A DNA stretch of 64,000 bases from Sulfuricurvum sp. 17-40-25 (GTDB lineage: Bacteria; Campylobacterota; Campylobacteria; Campylobacterales; Sulfurimonadaceae): positions 62,001 through 126,000 of the forward strand of contig NCIJ01000002.1 in assembly GCA_002282015.1 (NCBI GenBank), read 5' to 3'. Shown piece after piece: positions 34,442 to 43,585 of the stretch (positions are counted from its first letter, which is position 1; the number at the start of each line of letters is the position of its first letter). A model generated the notes under the pieces. The model saw only the letters and a program-made list of their open reading frames with translations, did not search any database and was not told where the DNA came from. Made by a program: the position numbers and the translations under genes.

Positions 34442-36273
34442 AAGGTACGCTTTTAAAATATAAGGGAATACTACCTTATGCTCTAGCCCTTTTTCTAAAC
34501 GCCTTTACCGATTTAGGGCATAAAATCGTCATTCAAAATACGGTGTTTAAAATATACGATGGTCACGAGCAAATTGTTTTGACTTCTATTTTAAATGGGC
34601 TTATCCTTTTACCGTTTATTTTTTTACTGACACCCGCCGGTTATATCTCACAACGATTTTCAAAAGTACAGGTAATGCAATACGGTGCACTTTTTGCGGT
34701 ATTCATCACATTGGGGATTACTCTTTCGTATTATCAAGGTTGGTTTTGGTGGGCTTTTGGTCTTACATTTCTCCTTGCCGCGCAAAGTGCCTTGTACTCA
34801 CCCGCCAAATACGGCTATATTGTTGAACTTGTCAGTGTTGATCGTATTAGCGGATTAAATGCTGTTGTTCAGTCGGTTACCACAGTCGCTATTCTCTCAG
34901 GAATTATGGTTTATACCTTTTTCTTTGAGACTTCGCTAAGTCAAAGTTACGACAGTGAATCGGATATATTACGACAGATAGCACCATTAGGATGGCTGTT
35001 GGTGGTAGGTTCTATCATTGAGTATCTATTGACTCTTCGTTTACCGTATAAAACTCTTACTACATCACAACCATTTGATTTCAAACGTTACATTATGGGA
35101 TCTTATTTCCAACAAAATTGGAAGTCAATACGCAGCAATCCCGCAATTTTTGAGGCAATTATATTATTGTCACTGTTTTGGTCAATATCGCAAGTCATTT
35201 TGGCAATCTTTGGGGCGTATGCTAAATCAACGCTGCATGAAGAAAATACGATTGTCGTACAAGGTCTCATGGCGTTTGCCGCTTTTGGAATTATCATTGG
35301 TTCTTTTTTTGCATCTAATATTAGTAAATATTACTTGCATAATGGACTGATTCCTTTAGGGTCATTTATACTTACTATTACCCTTTTAATCTTGCCACAA
35401 AGCCAGTCGCTGATTACGATAGGGGTTTTGTTTTTGTGTTTTGGTATCGGTGGTGCACTGATGATAGTTCCACTTAATGCTCTTATTCAGTCTCGTGCAT
35501 CTAAAGATGAATTGGGGTTTATTCTAGCCGGTAGTAATTGGATTCAAAATGTTTCTATGATTGTTTTTCTTTACTTGACTACGTTTGTTGCGATGGCAGG
35601 GTATGATAGTATTCCTCTTTTTTGGTTGGTATTTGCGCTCTCTTTAACAACAACCATGTGGTTAATCATTCGACATGGCGATTATCTGCTGTGGTTGTTT
35701 TTTGAAAATATCCTCGCCCTTCGCTATGACATAATCCCAATTGGACTGCATCATATACCTAAAAATGGTTCCGTATTATTGTTGGGAAATCATATCAGCT
35801 GGATTGACTGGATTTTAGTTCAAATCGGAGTTGAACGACGTATTGGGTATATGATGGAGCGTGTTATCTATGAAAAACGCTTTATCCGTCCTATTATGAA
35901 ATTAGGGAAGGTGATTCCTGTATCCTCAAGCGCGGCAAAAGATTCTTTTAGATCGGCAAAAAAACGTTTGCAAGAAGATAAGATCATTGGAATATTCCCT
36001 GAGGGTGGTATCAGTCACGATGGAGAGCTAGGGAAAATATACCCTGGATTTCAGATTATTGCTCAGGGCGTTGAAGGGGTCATAATCCCATTTTACATCG
36101 ATGGGATCTATGGCAGTATCTTTTCACGCGCCACTAATCGTCATGTGCCGATGAAAAATCTATTTCGTAGACGTATTCGGATTATTTATGGTCCTGCTTT
36201 GAGCATAGACAGCGATGCAAAAACAGTATATGATGCCATTACCCATCTAAAGGAAACACATGTCTCTCAATAA
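34420..36273 (+). CDS. MFS transporter-acyltransferase fusion (LplT-PlsC-like)
   Basis: A 617-residue membrane protein. Residues about 15-420 form a 12-helix major-facilitator domain of LplT type. About 430-610 is a PlsC/LPLAT domain with NHISWID (near 457, the HX4D motif) and FPEGG (near 526). The plan matches the Aas/LplT lysophospholipid recycling system without the AMP-binding acyl-ACP synthetase domain. It likely flips lysophospholipid inward and re-acylates it. The start is ambiguous: ATG 34420, or GTG 34438 in a GTGA overlap with the preceding stop. It overlaps dgkA by 14 bases, supporting a phospholipid-repair operon. Confidence 0.88.
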   Translation: MEYRIRVKGTLLKYKGILPYALALFLNAFTDLGHKIVIQNTVFKIYDGHEQIVLTSILNGLILLPFIFLLTPAGYISQRFSKVQVMQYGALFAVFITLGITLSYYQGWFWWAFGLTFLLAAQSALYSPAKYGYIVELVSVDRISGLNAVVQSVTTVAILSGIMVYTFFFETSLSQSYDSESDILRQIAPLGWLLVVGSIIEYLLTLRLPYKTLTTSQPFDFKRYIMGSYFQQNWKSIRSNPAIFEAIILLSLFWSISQVILAIFGAYAKSTLHEENTIVVQGLMAFAAFGIIIGSFFASNISKYYLHNGLIPLGSFILTITLLILPQSQSLITIGVLFLCFGIGGALMIVPLNALIQSRASKDELGFILAGSNWIQNVSMIVFLYLTTFVAMAGYDSIPLFWLVFALSLTTTMWLIIRHGDYLLWLFFENILALRYDIIPIGLHHIPKNGSVLLLGNHISWIDWILVQIGVERRIGYMMERVIYEKRFIRPIMKLGKVIPVSSSAAKDSFRSAKKRLQEDKIIGIFPEGGISHDGELGKIYPGFQIIAQGVEGVIIPFYIDGIYGSIFSRATNRHVPMKNLFRRRIRIIYGPALSIDSDAKTVYDAITHLKETHVSQ

Positions 36274-36640
36274 ACCCAAATACACATTGTTCAAAAATAC
36301 CCGTTATGCATTAGAAGGATTTGTTGAAGTGACACGCAATGAACCCTCGTTTCGTTTACAGATCGTTTTGTTTGTATTTGGAATGATTACCGCGTACCTA
36401 TTACCAATCCAATTTCATTATAAAGCCATTTTAGCAACGTCTCTTTTTATCCCTATTATGGCTGAAATAGCTAACAGTGCGATTGAACGCGTCGTAGATT
36501 TGGTAACCATGGATCATCATGAACTGGCAAAACGGGCAAAAGACGCTGGAGCAGCATTGGTTTTTGTCTCCCTCGCATTGCTTGCTTTTATTTGGACTTT
36601 GACTTTAGCAGCTGCATATGGATGTGTAACACTATCGTAA
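36260..36640 (+). CDS. dgkA: Diacylglycerol kinase
   Basis: A 126-residue integral membrane kinase that recycles diacylglycerol to phosphatidic acid. The DgkA signature EIANSAIERVVDLV and the following HELAKRAKDAGAAL are clear, with three transmembrane helices. The gene starts inside the end of the MFS-acyltransferase gene (14-base overlap), so the two are co-translated. Confidence 0.95.
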   Translation: MSLNKPKYTLFKNTRYALEGFVEVTRNEPSFRLQIVLFVFGMITAYLLPIQFHYKAILATSLFIPIMAEIANSAIERVVDLVTMDHHELAKRAKDAGAALVFVSLALLAFIWTLTLAAAYGCVTLS

Positions 36641-36652
36641 GAGAGGATAGAT

Positions 36653-36687
36653 TATAATCTCATACTTACTAAATATTTTTTTGAGGA
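36653..36687 (+). promoter_or_regulatory. Putative -10 box and ribosome site of the carboxynorspermidine synthase gene
   Basis: TATAAT at 36653-36658 and GAGGAG near 36682-36687, upstream of ATG 36695. Confidence 0.4.
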
Positions 36688-36694
36688 GTTATTT

Positions 36695-37879
36695 ATGGCA
36701 ACAGTATTGATTATCGGAGCAGGCGGGGTAGGGCGTGTCGTTGCTCACAAATGCGTCATGAACGGTAGTACGTTTGATCGTATTATTTTGGCAAGTCGTA
36801 CGCTGAAGCGTTGTGAAGAGATTCAAGGCGAGTTGCCAAAAGGTGCCATAGAGATTGCAACGGTTGATGCGGATAACACACAAGAAGTAATTGAGCTTAT
36901 CAAACGTGTTAAAGCCGATATTTTGATAAACGTAGCACTTCCTTATCAAGACCTCACTATTATGGATGCTTGTATAGCAACCAATACTCCTTATTTAGAT
37001 ACAGCTAACTATGAACATCCTGATGAGGCAAAATTCGAGTATAAACTCCAATGGGCCAAGGATCAGGCATTCAAAGATGCAGGGATCATGGGGTTGTTAG
37101 GTAGCGGATTTGATCCTGGTGCTACCAATGTCTTTTGTGCATACGCTCAAAAACACTATTTTGATGAGATCCATACGATTGATATCTTGGACTGTAATGC
37201 CGGCGATCATGGGTATGCGTTTGCAACCAATTTCAACCCTGAGATCAACTTACGTGAAGTGAGTGCCAAAGGACGTTATTGGGAAAACGGTAAGTGGATT
37301 GAGACAGAACCTATGGAAATCATGCAAGTATGGGATTATCCGGAAGTGGGTCCAAAAGACAGCTATTTACTCTACCACGAAGAGATGGAGTCTCTTGTCC
37401 TGTATATCAAAGGGCTTAAACGTATCCGTTTTTTCATGACCTTTGGTCAAAGTTATCTTACTCATATGAAATGTCTTGAAAACGTTGGGATGTTAGGAAT
37501 CAAAGAAGTAGAATACAAGGGGATGAAAATCGTCCCTATGGAGTTTTTAAAGACGTTGTTACCAGATCCTGCATCACTGGGACCTCGTACTAAAGGTAAG
37601 ACGAATATCGGGATAGTAGCCGAGGGTCTAAAAGACGGTAAAAAGCGAAAGATCTATATCTATCAGATCAAAGACCATGAAGAGTGCTATGCTGAAGTAA
37701 AAGCGCAAGGCGTCTCGTACACAACAGGAGTTCCAGCTGTTATCGGTGCGAAACTGATGGTTGAGGGAAAATGGAGCGGTAAAGGGGTGTTTAATATGGA
37801 ACAACTCGATCCGGATTTTTTCATGGAAGAGATGAATATCCAAGGGCTACCATGGAATGTTCGTGAGATGGAGTGCTAG
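36695..37879 (+). CDS. Carboxynorspermidine/carboxyspermidine dehydrogenase (synthase)
   Basis: A 394-residue saccharopine-dehydrogenase-family enzyme with an N-terminal NAD(P)-binding GAGGVGRVVAHKC. Long segments (GLLGSGFDPGATNVFCAYA, NFNPEINLREVS, SLGPRTKGKTNIG) match carboxynorspermidine synthase, which condenses aspartate semialdehyde with a diamine. Together with the decarboxylase NspC (40963) it gives the alternative spermidine/norspermidine route found in Campylobacterota and Vibrio. It is separated from nspC by three genes. Full length. Confidence 0.92.
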   Translation: MATVLIIGAGGVGRVVAHKCVMNGSTFDRIILASRTLKRCEEIQGELPKGAIEIATVDADNTQEVIELIKRVKADILINVALPYQDLTIMDACIATNTPYLDTANYEHPDEAKFEYKLQWAKDQAFKDAGIMGLLGSGFDPGATNVFCAYAQKHYFDEIHTIDILDCNAGDHGYAFATNFNPEINLREVSAKGRYWENGKWIETEPMEIMQVWDYPEVGPKDSYLLYHEEMESLVLYIKGLKRIRFFMTFGQSYLTHMKCLENVGMLGIKEVEYKGMKIVPMEFLKTLLPDPASLGPRTKGKTNIGIVAEGLKDGKKRKIYIYQIKDHEECYAEVKAQGVSYTTGVPAVIGAKLMVEGKWSGKGVFNMEQLDPDFFMEEMNIQGLPWNVREMEC

Positions 37880-37895
37880 AAGTTTCTAGCACACA

Positions 37896-39131
37896 TCATA
37901 CTGCGTCTAAAAGACATACAATATCATTTGCTTTACAATATATTTTATAAAGTTGGGGCGAAGATAAATTTATCTTCGGTGCTAAATTTTCAATCACATT
38001 TTGTATTTTGTCTGTTTTTTCTAGCTTTTCAGTAATCGATAAAATTTTTCCTAAATAACCTTCTCTCAGTAAAAGGGCATCTTCTATCGCCTTGCTTAAC
38101 TGTATCTTTTCAATGATTTCATGCATATCGACTTGTAGGTAAGTATCTATAAGTGAAAGACTACCAGCTAAGAAAGCCTCATCAGCAAGTTCAGGCTTTC
38201 CATGGGCCGTCACTAATTCAGTCATCATTTTTGCTCTATACGTTGCTGCTTCCGTAATTACATCACCAAACATTCCATCTTGAGAAGCACCGTATAAAAA
38301 CAATCCAAGCCATGAGCGTAAACGTGATGGTCCCAACAGATTGAGTATTTGTTTGATACTGGTTATTTCATTTTTAAAATTAAATTGTGAAGAGTTCATA
38401 TAGCGTAGTAAATTAAAAGTGAGGTCCGGATATTGAGAAAACTTTTGAGTAACAACGTCCATATCGGTGGTAGTATAAAGAGTGTTGATTAAATCCATTG
38501 CATTGGTTATGCTTGGTTCTATTTTCTTTCCTTCGATAACCGTTGGCTTTTCGAAAAAATAGCCTTGAAAGAGTTCAAAACCCGCTTTTTTACAGATTTC
38601 AAATACTTCCAGATCTTCAACTTTTTCAGCTAGTAATGTAACATTATATGGCATAAATTTTTTAACTATTTGTTCAATTTGTGTAATATCTGTAGCCATC
38701 AAATCTATTTTTATAATATCAACAAAGGGAAAGAGCCCTTTATAATACTCAATATTGGCATTATCAGGAGAAAAGTCATCCAAAGCAAATCGATAGCCCA
38801 TTTCATGAAGTTGACGTACACGTTCAATGATGGCAACCGACATTTTTGTATATTCTAAAATTTCAAAAACAAATTGATCTTTTGGAATTGAGAGAAGCAC
38901 ATCACTTAATAGTGTATGATCATCAACATTAATATAACCTATCCTATCACCTATGAGGGAGGTTACGCCGATATTATGAACTAAATTTATGATTACGCGT
39001 GTTGTCGCTTCTGTATCATCAATAAAGACAGCTGCTGTTGTCCCCTTACTACGGTAGAGAAGCTCATACGCGATACATTTACCGTGTAAATTTAAAATGG
39101 GTTGTCTGCCAATAAAAATACTTGTTTCCAT
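37896..39131 (-). CDS. EAL-HDOD signalling protein (copy 3, best preserved)
   Basis: A 411-residue EAL-HDOD protein: FIGRQPI (6-12), then an EAL-like domain that keeps FEILE (89-93), ALDDF (116-120), KID (141-143), AEKVE (168-172) and QGYFFEKP (189-196), and an HDOD domain (about 205-400). Of the three copies in the window this is the most likely to bind c-di-GMP, although the lead EAL motif is still non-canonical. It converges on the carboxynorspermidine synthase gene. The downstream role is unknown; such proteins can tie second-messenger levels to motility, as reported in other groups. Confidence 0.87.
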   Translation of the reverse strand: METSIFIGRQPILNLHGKCIAYELLYRSKGTTAAVFIDDTEATTRVIINLVHNIGVTSLIGDRIGYINVDDHTLLSDVLLSIPKDQFVFEILEYTKMSVAIIERVRQLHEMGYRFALDDFSPDNANIEYYKGLFPFVDIIKIDLMATDITQIEQIVKKFMPYNVTLLAEKVEDLEVFEICKKAGFELFQGYFFEKPTVIEGKKIEPSITNAMDLINTLYTTTDMDVVTQKFSQYPDLTFNLLRYMNSSQFNFKNEITSIKQILNLLGPSRLRSWLGLFLYGASQDGMFGDVITEAATYRAKMMTELVTAHGKPELADEAFLAGSLSLIDTYLQVDMHEIIEKIQLSKAIEDALLLREGYLGKILSITEKLEKTDKIQNVIENLAPKINLSSPQLYKIYCKANDIVCLLDAV

Positions 39132-39178
39132 GGTTAACCTTAGCTCAATAATATTTAATTATACATCTATATTCTTAG

Positions 39179-39988
39179 TTATAACTTTTCTTGAAAAAGT
39201 GCGCTTAAATATCCTACTACACTCAAAGTATCACCATTGACATCGGCACTGGTGGAATAATCGAGTAAAATACCCTCTAGATTTTCTTTTTGGGCAGCTA
39301 GGAGGAGCGATTCAAGGCCGATAGATCCGCATGCTTCACAGCTATTATTTAAAAGATCGATATTGACTTGGGTGATTGCATCAATACACATTGCATCCAA
39401 TGCATTGGCATCTTCTAGTGTATGAAAATGGCTAAGATCGGTACTTATAACCACGGCGTATCGGCGATTCTCCAGGAGATAGCGTATTATGGGTTCGAGA
39501 GATTCAACCGTCGCAAACCCATAGACCAATTCAACGATTTTTGCATTGGGTAAATAGTGATGGATAAAAGGCATTTGAACTTCGGTACTGTGTTCACTTT
39601 GGGCCAAGGGATAGCTTACAACATCAAATTCATTTTTAATATATTGAACAAGTTTTGTATCTATAGGGATATCGCCTAAAGGTGTTTCATAGGTATCATC
39701 ATCGGTAATACTAATGCCTTTAAAGCTGACATGATGTGAAGGTCCAATGACCACAACAGTGTCTACAGGAGAGCCTGCTAAAACACGATAGGCCATATTT
39801 GCTGTAAATCCAGAAACTTCCCACTCACCATGGGGTACGATAATGCCATACGTTACTAGCATGTCCAGACGCCACATGATCTCAGGCGTTTCTTCAAGCG
39901 TTTGATTAAAGTGATGAATCATATCAGTTAATACGATAGGGTCTGATGAGTATAGGTTGTCTGCAAAATGCATGGAACGTTTACTCAT
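39179..39988 (-). CDS. AmmeMemoRadiSam system protein B (Memo family)
   Basis: A 269-residue Memo-like protein of the catechol-dioxygenase-like fold. Seen: VIGPSHHVSF, SEHSTEVQMPF and NSCEACGSIGLE, the His/Cys pattern around the active site. The usual partners AmmeMemoRadiSam A and the radical-SAM protein are not in the window. ATG 39988 is preferred over ATG 39994 because TAAAGGA sits about five bases before it. The function is not established in bacteria. Confidence 0.88.
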   Translation of the reverse strand: MSKRSMHFADNLYSSDPIVLTDMIHHFNQTLEETPEIMWRLDMLVTYGIIVPHGEWEVSGFTANMAYRVLAGSPVDTVVVIGPSHHVSFKGISITDDDTYETPLGDIPIDTKLVQYIKNEFDVVSYPLAQSEHSTEVQMPFIHHYLPNAKIVELVYGFATVESLEPIIRYLLENRRYAVVISTDLSHFHTLEDANALDAMCIDAITQVNIDLLNNSCEACGSIGLESLLLAAQKENLEGILLDYSTSADVNGDTLSVVGYLSALFQEKL

Positions 39989-40159
39989 TTTCATCCTTTA
40001 GAGTTTTGATAATTTTAGCATAGTTTATTATATGTTTATATTATGGAACTGAACTTGCTAATAAATTATTTATATGACAAAATTTATCTAAAAAAGTAGT
40101 TGTAAATGTCGATTTTTACACTACAATATGAATAATAAATGAGATAAGGGCTTGACCAC

Positions 40160-40915
40160 GTGGATAGAAGAACATTTATAGCACTAAGTGCTTTTTCTGC
40201 TGGAAGTGCTTTATGGGGTATAACAGAAGAAGTGGATTCTACTGTTACAGGTGGACGTGTGGACTCTACCGTTTCTTCTCTTCTTAAAAAACTCACTATT
40301 GTTCAAAATCAAGTCGGCTATGTTCAGTTTAATATACTCAGTTTTGATGAATTGTTAAAAACAGCAGCACGATGTAAAAAACCCCTCACCAAAGAGGAAA
40401 TTTCATTTATAGAATCGATTTTTTACGGGGACCCTAGAAAGTATGGTTTTTACGGTGAACGAACGGTTCCACAATTAACGGTGGTTACTGCGAAAAAAGA
40501 TGTTGTTTATGTTGATAAAACAGGGCACTTCCTAATGAAGGGTGCTGCTACTGAAAAATACGCACAGATAAAGCGTTTAATTGGTCACGACCTTGTACTC
40601 ACTTCAGGTGTTCGACTACCTGTTAAACAACTTTTATTATTTGTTAAAAAGATGGCAAACTCAGGTGGAAATCTTCGTTTGGCTTCCAATTCTATTGCCC
40701 CTCCAGGATTTACTTTTCACAGTGTCGGAGATTTTGACATAGGAAAAGCAGGACTTGGACAATACAATTTTACTGAAAAGTTTCAAGAGACCGATGTCTT
40801 TAAAAAACTATACGATGGTGGGCATATTGCTATTCGCTATACTGCCAATAATCTTTTTGGTGTTCGTTATGAGCCATGGCATATCAAAGTTACCGGTGGA
40901 TTTGAAACGGCCTAA
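40160..40915 (+). CDS. Tat-exported M15-type (VanY-like) peptidase
   Basis: A 251-residue protein with a twin-arginine-type signal (DRRTFIALSAFSAGSALWG, residues 2-20) and a C-terminal D,D-/L,D-carboxypeptidase-like domain: LVLTSGVRLP, the zinc motif region FTFHSVGDFDIG (HxxxxxxD variant), and the distal ligand in EPWHI. It probably trims peptidoglycan stem peptides in the periplasm. The start is GTG 40160 with AAGGG eleven bases upstream. Tat export is unusual for this activity and is inferred from the RR motif alone. It precedes nspC by 47 bases. Confidence 0.82.
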   Translation: MDRRTFIALSAFSAGSALWGITEEVDSTVTGGRVDSTVSSLLKKLTIVQNQVGYVQFNILSFDELLKTAARCKKPLTKEEISFIESIFYGDPRKYGFYGERTVPQLTVVTAKKDVVYVDKTGHFLMKGAATEKYAQIKRLIGHDLVLTSGVRLPVKQLLLFVKKMANSGGNLRLASNSIAPPGFTFHSVGDFDIGKAGLGQYNFTEKFQETDVFKKLYDGGHIAIRYTANNLFGVRYEPWHIKVTGGFETA

Positions 40916-40917
40916 GT

Positions 40918-40955
40918 CTTGAGTATGGTACAATCACACCATTAAAACTCAAGGA
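40918..40955 (+). promoter_or_regulatory. Hairpin overlapping the nspC ribosome site
   Basis: CTTGAGT (40918-40924) and ATGGT (40925-40929) pair with ACCAT (40938-40942) and ACTCAAG (40947-40953), with a four-base bulge. The right arm includes AAG of the nspC AAGGA (40951-40955). A TTTTTT follows. It could mask the ribosome site, end the upstream transcript, or attenuate nspC. Inference from sequence. Confidence 0.45.
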
Positions 40956-40962
40956 TTTTTGG

Positions 40963-42108
40963 ATGGCCGGTATCGATTTTTCTCAACTTTCTCATACTCC
41001 CTGCTACATATGTGAAGAGGCTCTTTTGGAAAAGAATCTTCAGCTGTTAAACCGAGTTCAAGAAGAATCCGGTGCTAAAGTCATTCTCGCTCTAAAGGGA
41101 TTTGCAATGTGGTCGACATTCGATCTCGTTGGCAACTATTTACAGGGATGTACGGCAAGCGGTCTTCATGAAGCTAAACTCGCCCGTGAGAAGATGAATA
41201 AAGAAGTCCACACCTATTCACCTGCTTTCAAAGAAGATGAGATTGATGAGATTGCTCGTATCAGCGATGATATAGTCTTTAACTCTCCTTCACAGTTTCA
41301 TCGCTATTATGAGCGTGTCAAAGCTATTAACCCCTCAATTTCTGTTTCTTTACGCGTTAATCCTGAGTATTCTTCTTCTCCCGTGGATATGTACAATCCA
41401 TGCGGTATATACAGCCGTTTGGGGACAACGAAAGTAAATTTTGATGAATCACTTCTGGGCAAACTGGATGGTCTAAATTTTCATGCTTTGTGTGAGCAAA
41501 ATGTAGATGCATTAGAAGGTGTATTAGAAGCATTTGAGGCAAAGTTCGGTTCGTATATCGAGGGGATGAAATACGTTAATTTTGGAGGAGGGCATCATAT
41601 CACACGCAGTGATTACGATGTTGATCGTTTGATTACTGTGATAAAAGCATTTAGAGCACGTCATAATAATATAACGGTGTATCTTGAACCGGGAGAAGCG
41701 GTAGGATGGCAGACGGGGCCATTGGTCGCTTCTGTACTTGATATTATTCATAACGGCATGGATATCGCTATTCTCGATACCTCTGCTGAAGCGCATATGC
41801 CTGATACGCTTGCAATGCCATACCGTGCTGCAATTCGTGGTGCAGGAGAATCGGGTGAAAAAGCACATACGTATCGTTTAGGAGGAAACACGTGTCTTGC
41901 AGGGGATATTATGGGAGACTATTCATTTGATACGCCGCTTAACGTCGGTGATAAGATTATATTTGAAGATCAAATCCATTACACGTTTGTAAAAAACACG
42001 ACGTTTAACGGAGTGAAGCTTCCTTCTCTGGCTATATGGACAAAAGAAGGAAAATTAGAGATGATTCATGAGTTTGGATACGAAGACTATAAAAATCGTC
42101 TTTCGTAA
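40963..42108 (+). CDS. nspC: Carboxynorspermidine decarboxylase
   Basis: A 381-residue PLP enzyme of the alanine-racemase fold (ornithine/diaminopimelate decarboxylase group) removing CO2 from carboxy(nor)spermidine. Seen: ILALKGFAMWSTF with the PLP lysine, SLRVNPEYS, VNFGGGHHIT, YLEPGEAVGWQTG, and GNTCLAGDIMGDY with the active-site cysteine. Full length. Works with the synthase at 36695. A hairpin covers its ribosome site. Confidence 0.95.
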   Translation: MAGIDFSQLSHTPCYICEEALLEKNLQLLNRVQEESGAKVILALKGFAMWSTFDLVGNYLQGCTASGLHEAKLAREKMNKEVHTYSPAFKEDEIDEIARISDDIVFNSPSQFHRYYERVKAINPSISVSLRVNPEYSSSPVDMYNPCGIYSRLGTTKVNFDESLLGKLDGLNFHALCEQNVDALEGVLEAFEAKFGSYIEGMKYVNFGGGHHITRSDYDVDRLITVIKAFRARHNNITVYLEPGEAVGWQTGPLVASVLDIIHNGMDIAILDTSAEAHMPDTLAMPYRAAIRGAGESGEKAHTYRLGGNTCLAGDIMGDYSFDTPLNVGDKIIFEDQIHYTFVKNTTFNGVKLPSLAIWTKEGKLEMIHEFGYEDYKNRLS

Positions 42109-42124
42109 TAAAAATAGTATTAAT

Positions 42125-43513
42125 TTATCGTTTTACTAATACCAATACCAGTGCGCTTGCAATACGTTCATAGGTTTTCTGTAGAGGGACAATCTGTTCC
42201 TTTAAAATCTGCTTGGCTTCTGATTCATGTTTAAACTTTTTTTGCAAGCGTGTAATCTCGATTGTTGTATTTGCAATACGATTTTTAATTAGATAAAGTT
42301 CATTATCTTCTGTTCTTTTTATGGCTATAAGATCTTCATGATGTTTTGTCTGTGATGGATCCATGGCCTTTTTATTTTTAAAATTAAGTAAATCACTTTC
42401 GGTTATTTGCTTAAGCAAATTATCAATTTTAATTTCTTGTATTTTTTGGTTATTGTTTTCAGATAATAAATGTTTTTCTGCTTCTTTTAACTGATCTTTG
42501 ACTCCAGCAATAATATTACTTTGTGTGACTATACGAAGCTTAGCTTGTTTGTACTGTATTAAAATAGATAAAATAGTTACATAATTCCATGTCTGCTGCT
42601 TTGAATCTATGATGGCATATTTATATGTTTTTTTCCCAGTACTGTCAATTAAAACATCATCAGAATAGTTTTTAATAAAAAGCTCTGCATTTTTATCTCT
42701 ATTTTCAACAAAGGTCAAAAGATATTTTGCAGTATGCAATAAGATCTGATCAAAGTATTTACGTAAAACATATCCAGTAAACCCTTCTATCTTTTCACGT
42801 TCATCAGGACTAATAACGTCAATAAGTAGTATTTCAATCATACCTCGAAAAACGGGGATAAATGTTTTAGTAAATGTAGCATTGTCAATAATCGAAAAAT
42901 TCAACTTTTGATCCAGAACTTCATCTAAGATAGACTTAATATCTTGCCATATTCCATTTGGAAAATAGGTGCTAAACATTGCATTTAGCTCTTCTACAGA
43001 CTCTCCGGCATATCGTTTATCTTTGCCATCATTAATCTTTTTTGGAGGGGTGAAATACCGTATCCACATACGACCGCGTAAAAAAAAGATGATGTCTTTT
43101 TCAGATAAATCAAAAATTGGTTCTACTTGGAATCGCGTCAGTGTACGAGCTTTTGTCATAGTCATATGTTGATCTAAAAATAGTTGGAATACAGTATTTT
43201 TGACCTCTTCAGGGATCAATAATAAAAAGGGGAGAATATGTAGGTTCTCTTTTTGCTGTGCAGTATTAATTAAAAGTTTAGAATTTGTATACAATAATCG
43301 GTCAAACTCCTCAGATCCAGCCTCATCAATAAAGTTTTTAGTTATTGAACAAGTATTCAAAGTAATATCAACAGAAATACGTTGAAAAGTTAAATTAAAA
43401 TAATCTTCAATTGCATCAATCAATGTCCCTTTTTTGAGATCAAAAATCTGTTTATCATTGGATATATTAAGTTTATTAAGCAAAGTATTGTAGTGTGCTT
43501 TAGTAAAATCCAA
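42125..43513 (-). CDS. Unknown 462-residue protein with coiled-coil C-terminus; start uncertain
   Basis: A long soluble protein of unrecognised family. The C-terminal third is coiled coil (for example VKDQLKEAEKHLLSE and IANTTIEITRLQKKFK). The only usable start in frame is TTG 43513, which lacks a ribosome site. The frame stays open for 24 further codons back to the pdxA stop (43586-43588), and these read like protein (IEDIIQVLKGFLPPDLYA). AAAGGA in the pdxA tail lies six bases before an in-frame ATC (43580-43582). It ends 16 bases from the convergent nspC stop. It may be membrane-distal scaffolding; no function is inferred. Confidence 0.7.
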   Translation of the reverse strand: MDFTKAHYNTLLNKLNISNDKQIFDLKKGTLIDAIEDYFNLTFQRISVDITLNTCSITKNFIDEAGSEEFDRLLYTNSKLLINTAQQKENLHILPFLLLIPEEVKNTVFQLFLDQHMTMTKARTLTRFQVEPIFDLSEKDIIFFLRGRMWIRYFTPPKKINDGKDKRYAGESVEELNAMFSTYFPNGIWQDIKSILDEVLDQKLNFSIIDNATFTKTFIPVFRGMIEILLIDVISPDEREKIEGFTGYVLRKYFDQILLHTAKYLLTFVENRDKNAELFIKNYSDDVLIDSTGKKTYKYAIIDSKQQTWNYVTILSILIQYKQAKLRIVTQSNIIAGVKDQLKEAEKHLLSENNNQKIQEIKIDNLLKQITESDLLNFKNKKAMDPSQTKHHEDLIAIKRTEDNELYLIKNRIANTTIEITRLQKKFKHESEAKQILKEQIVPLQKTYERIASALVLVLVKR

Positions 43514-43585
43514 TGCATATAAATCAGGTGGTAAAAATCCTTTTAATACCTGGATAATATCTTCAATTGCTTTTGCTTTGATTTT

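Noticed and set aside
40096-40124. Imperfect inverted repeat GTAGTTGTAAA/TTTACACTAC before the M15 gene
   Set aside because: One-base mismatch, no known motif, and no T-run; too weak to call an operator.
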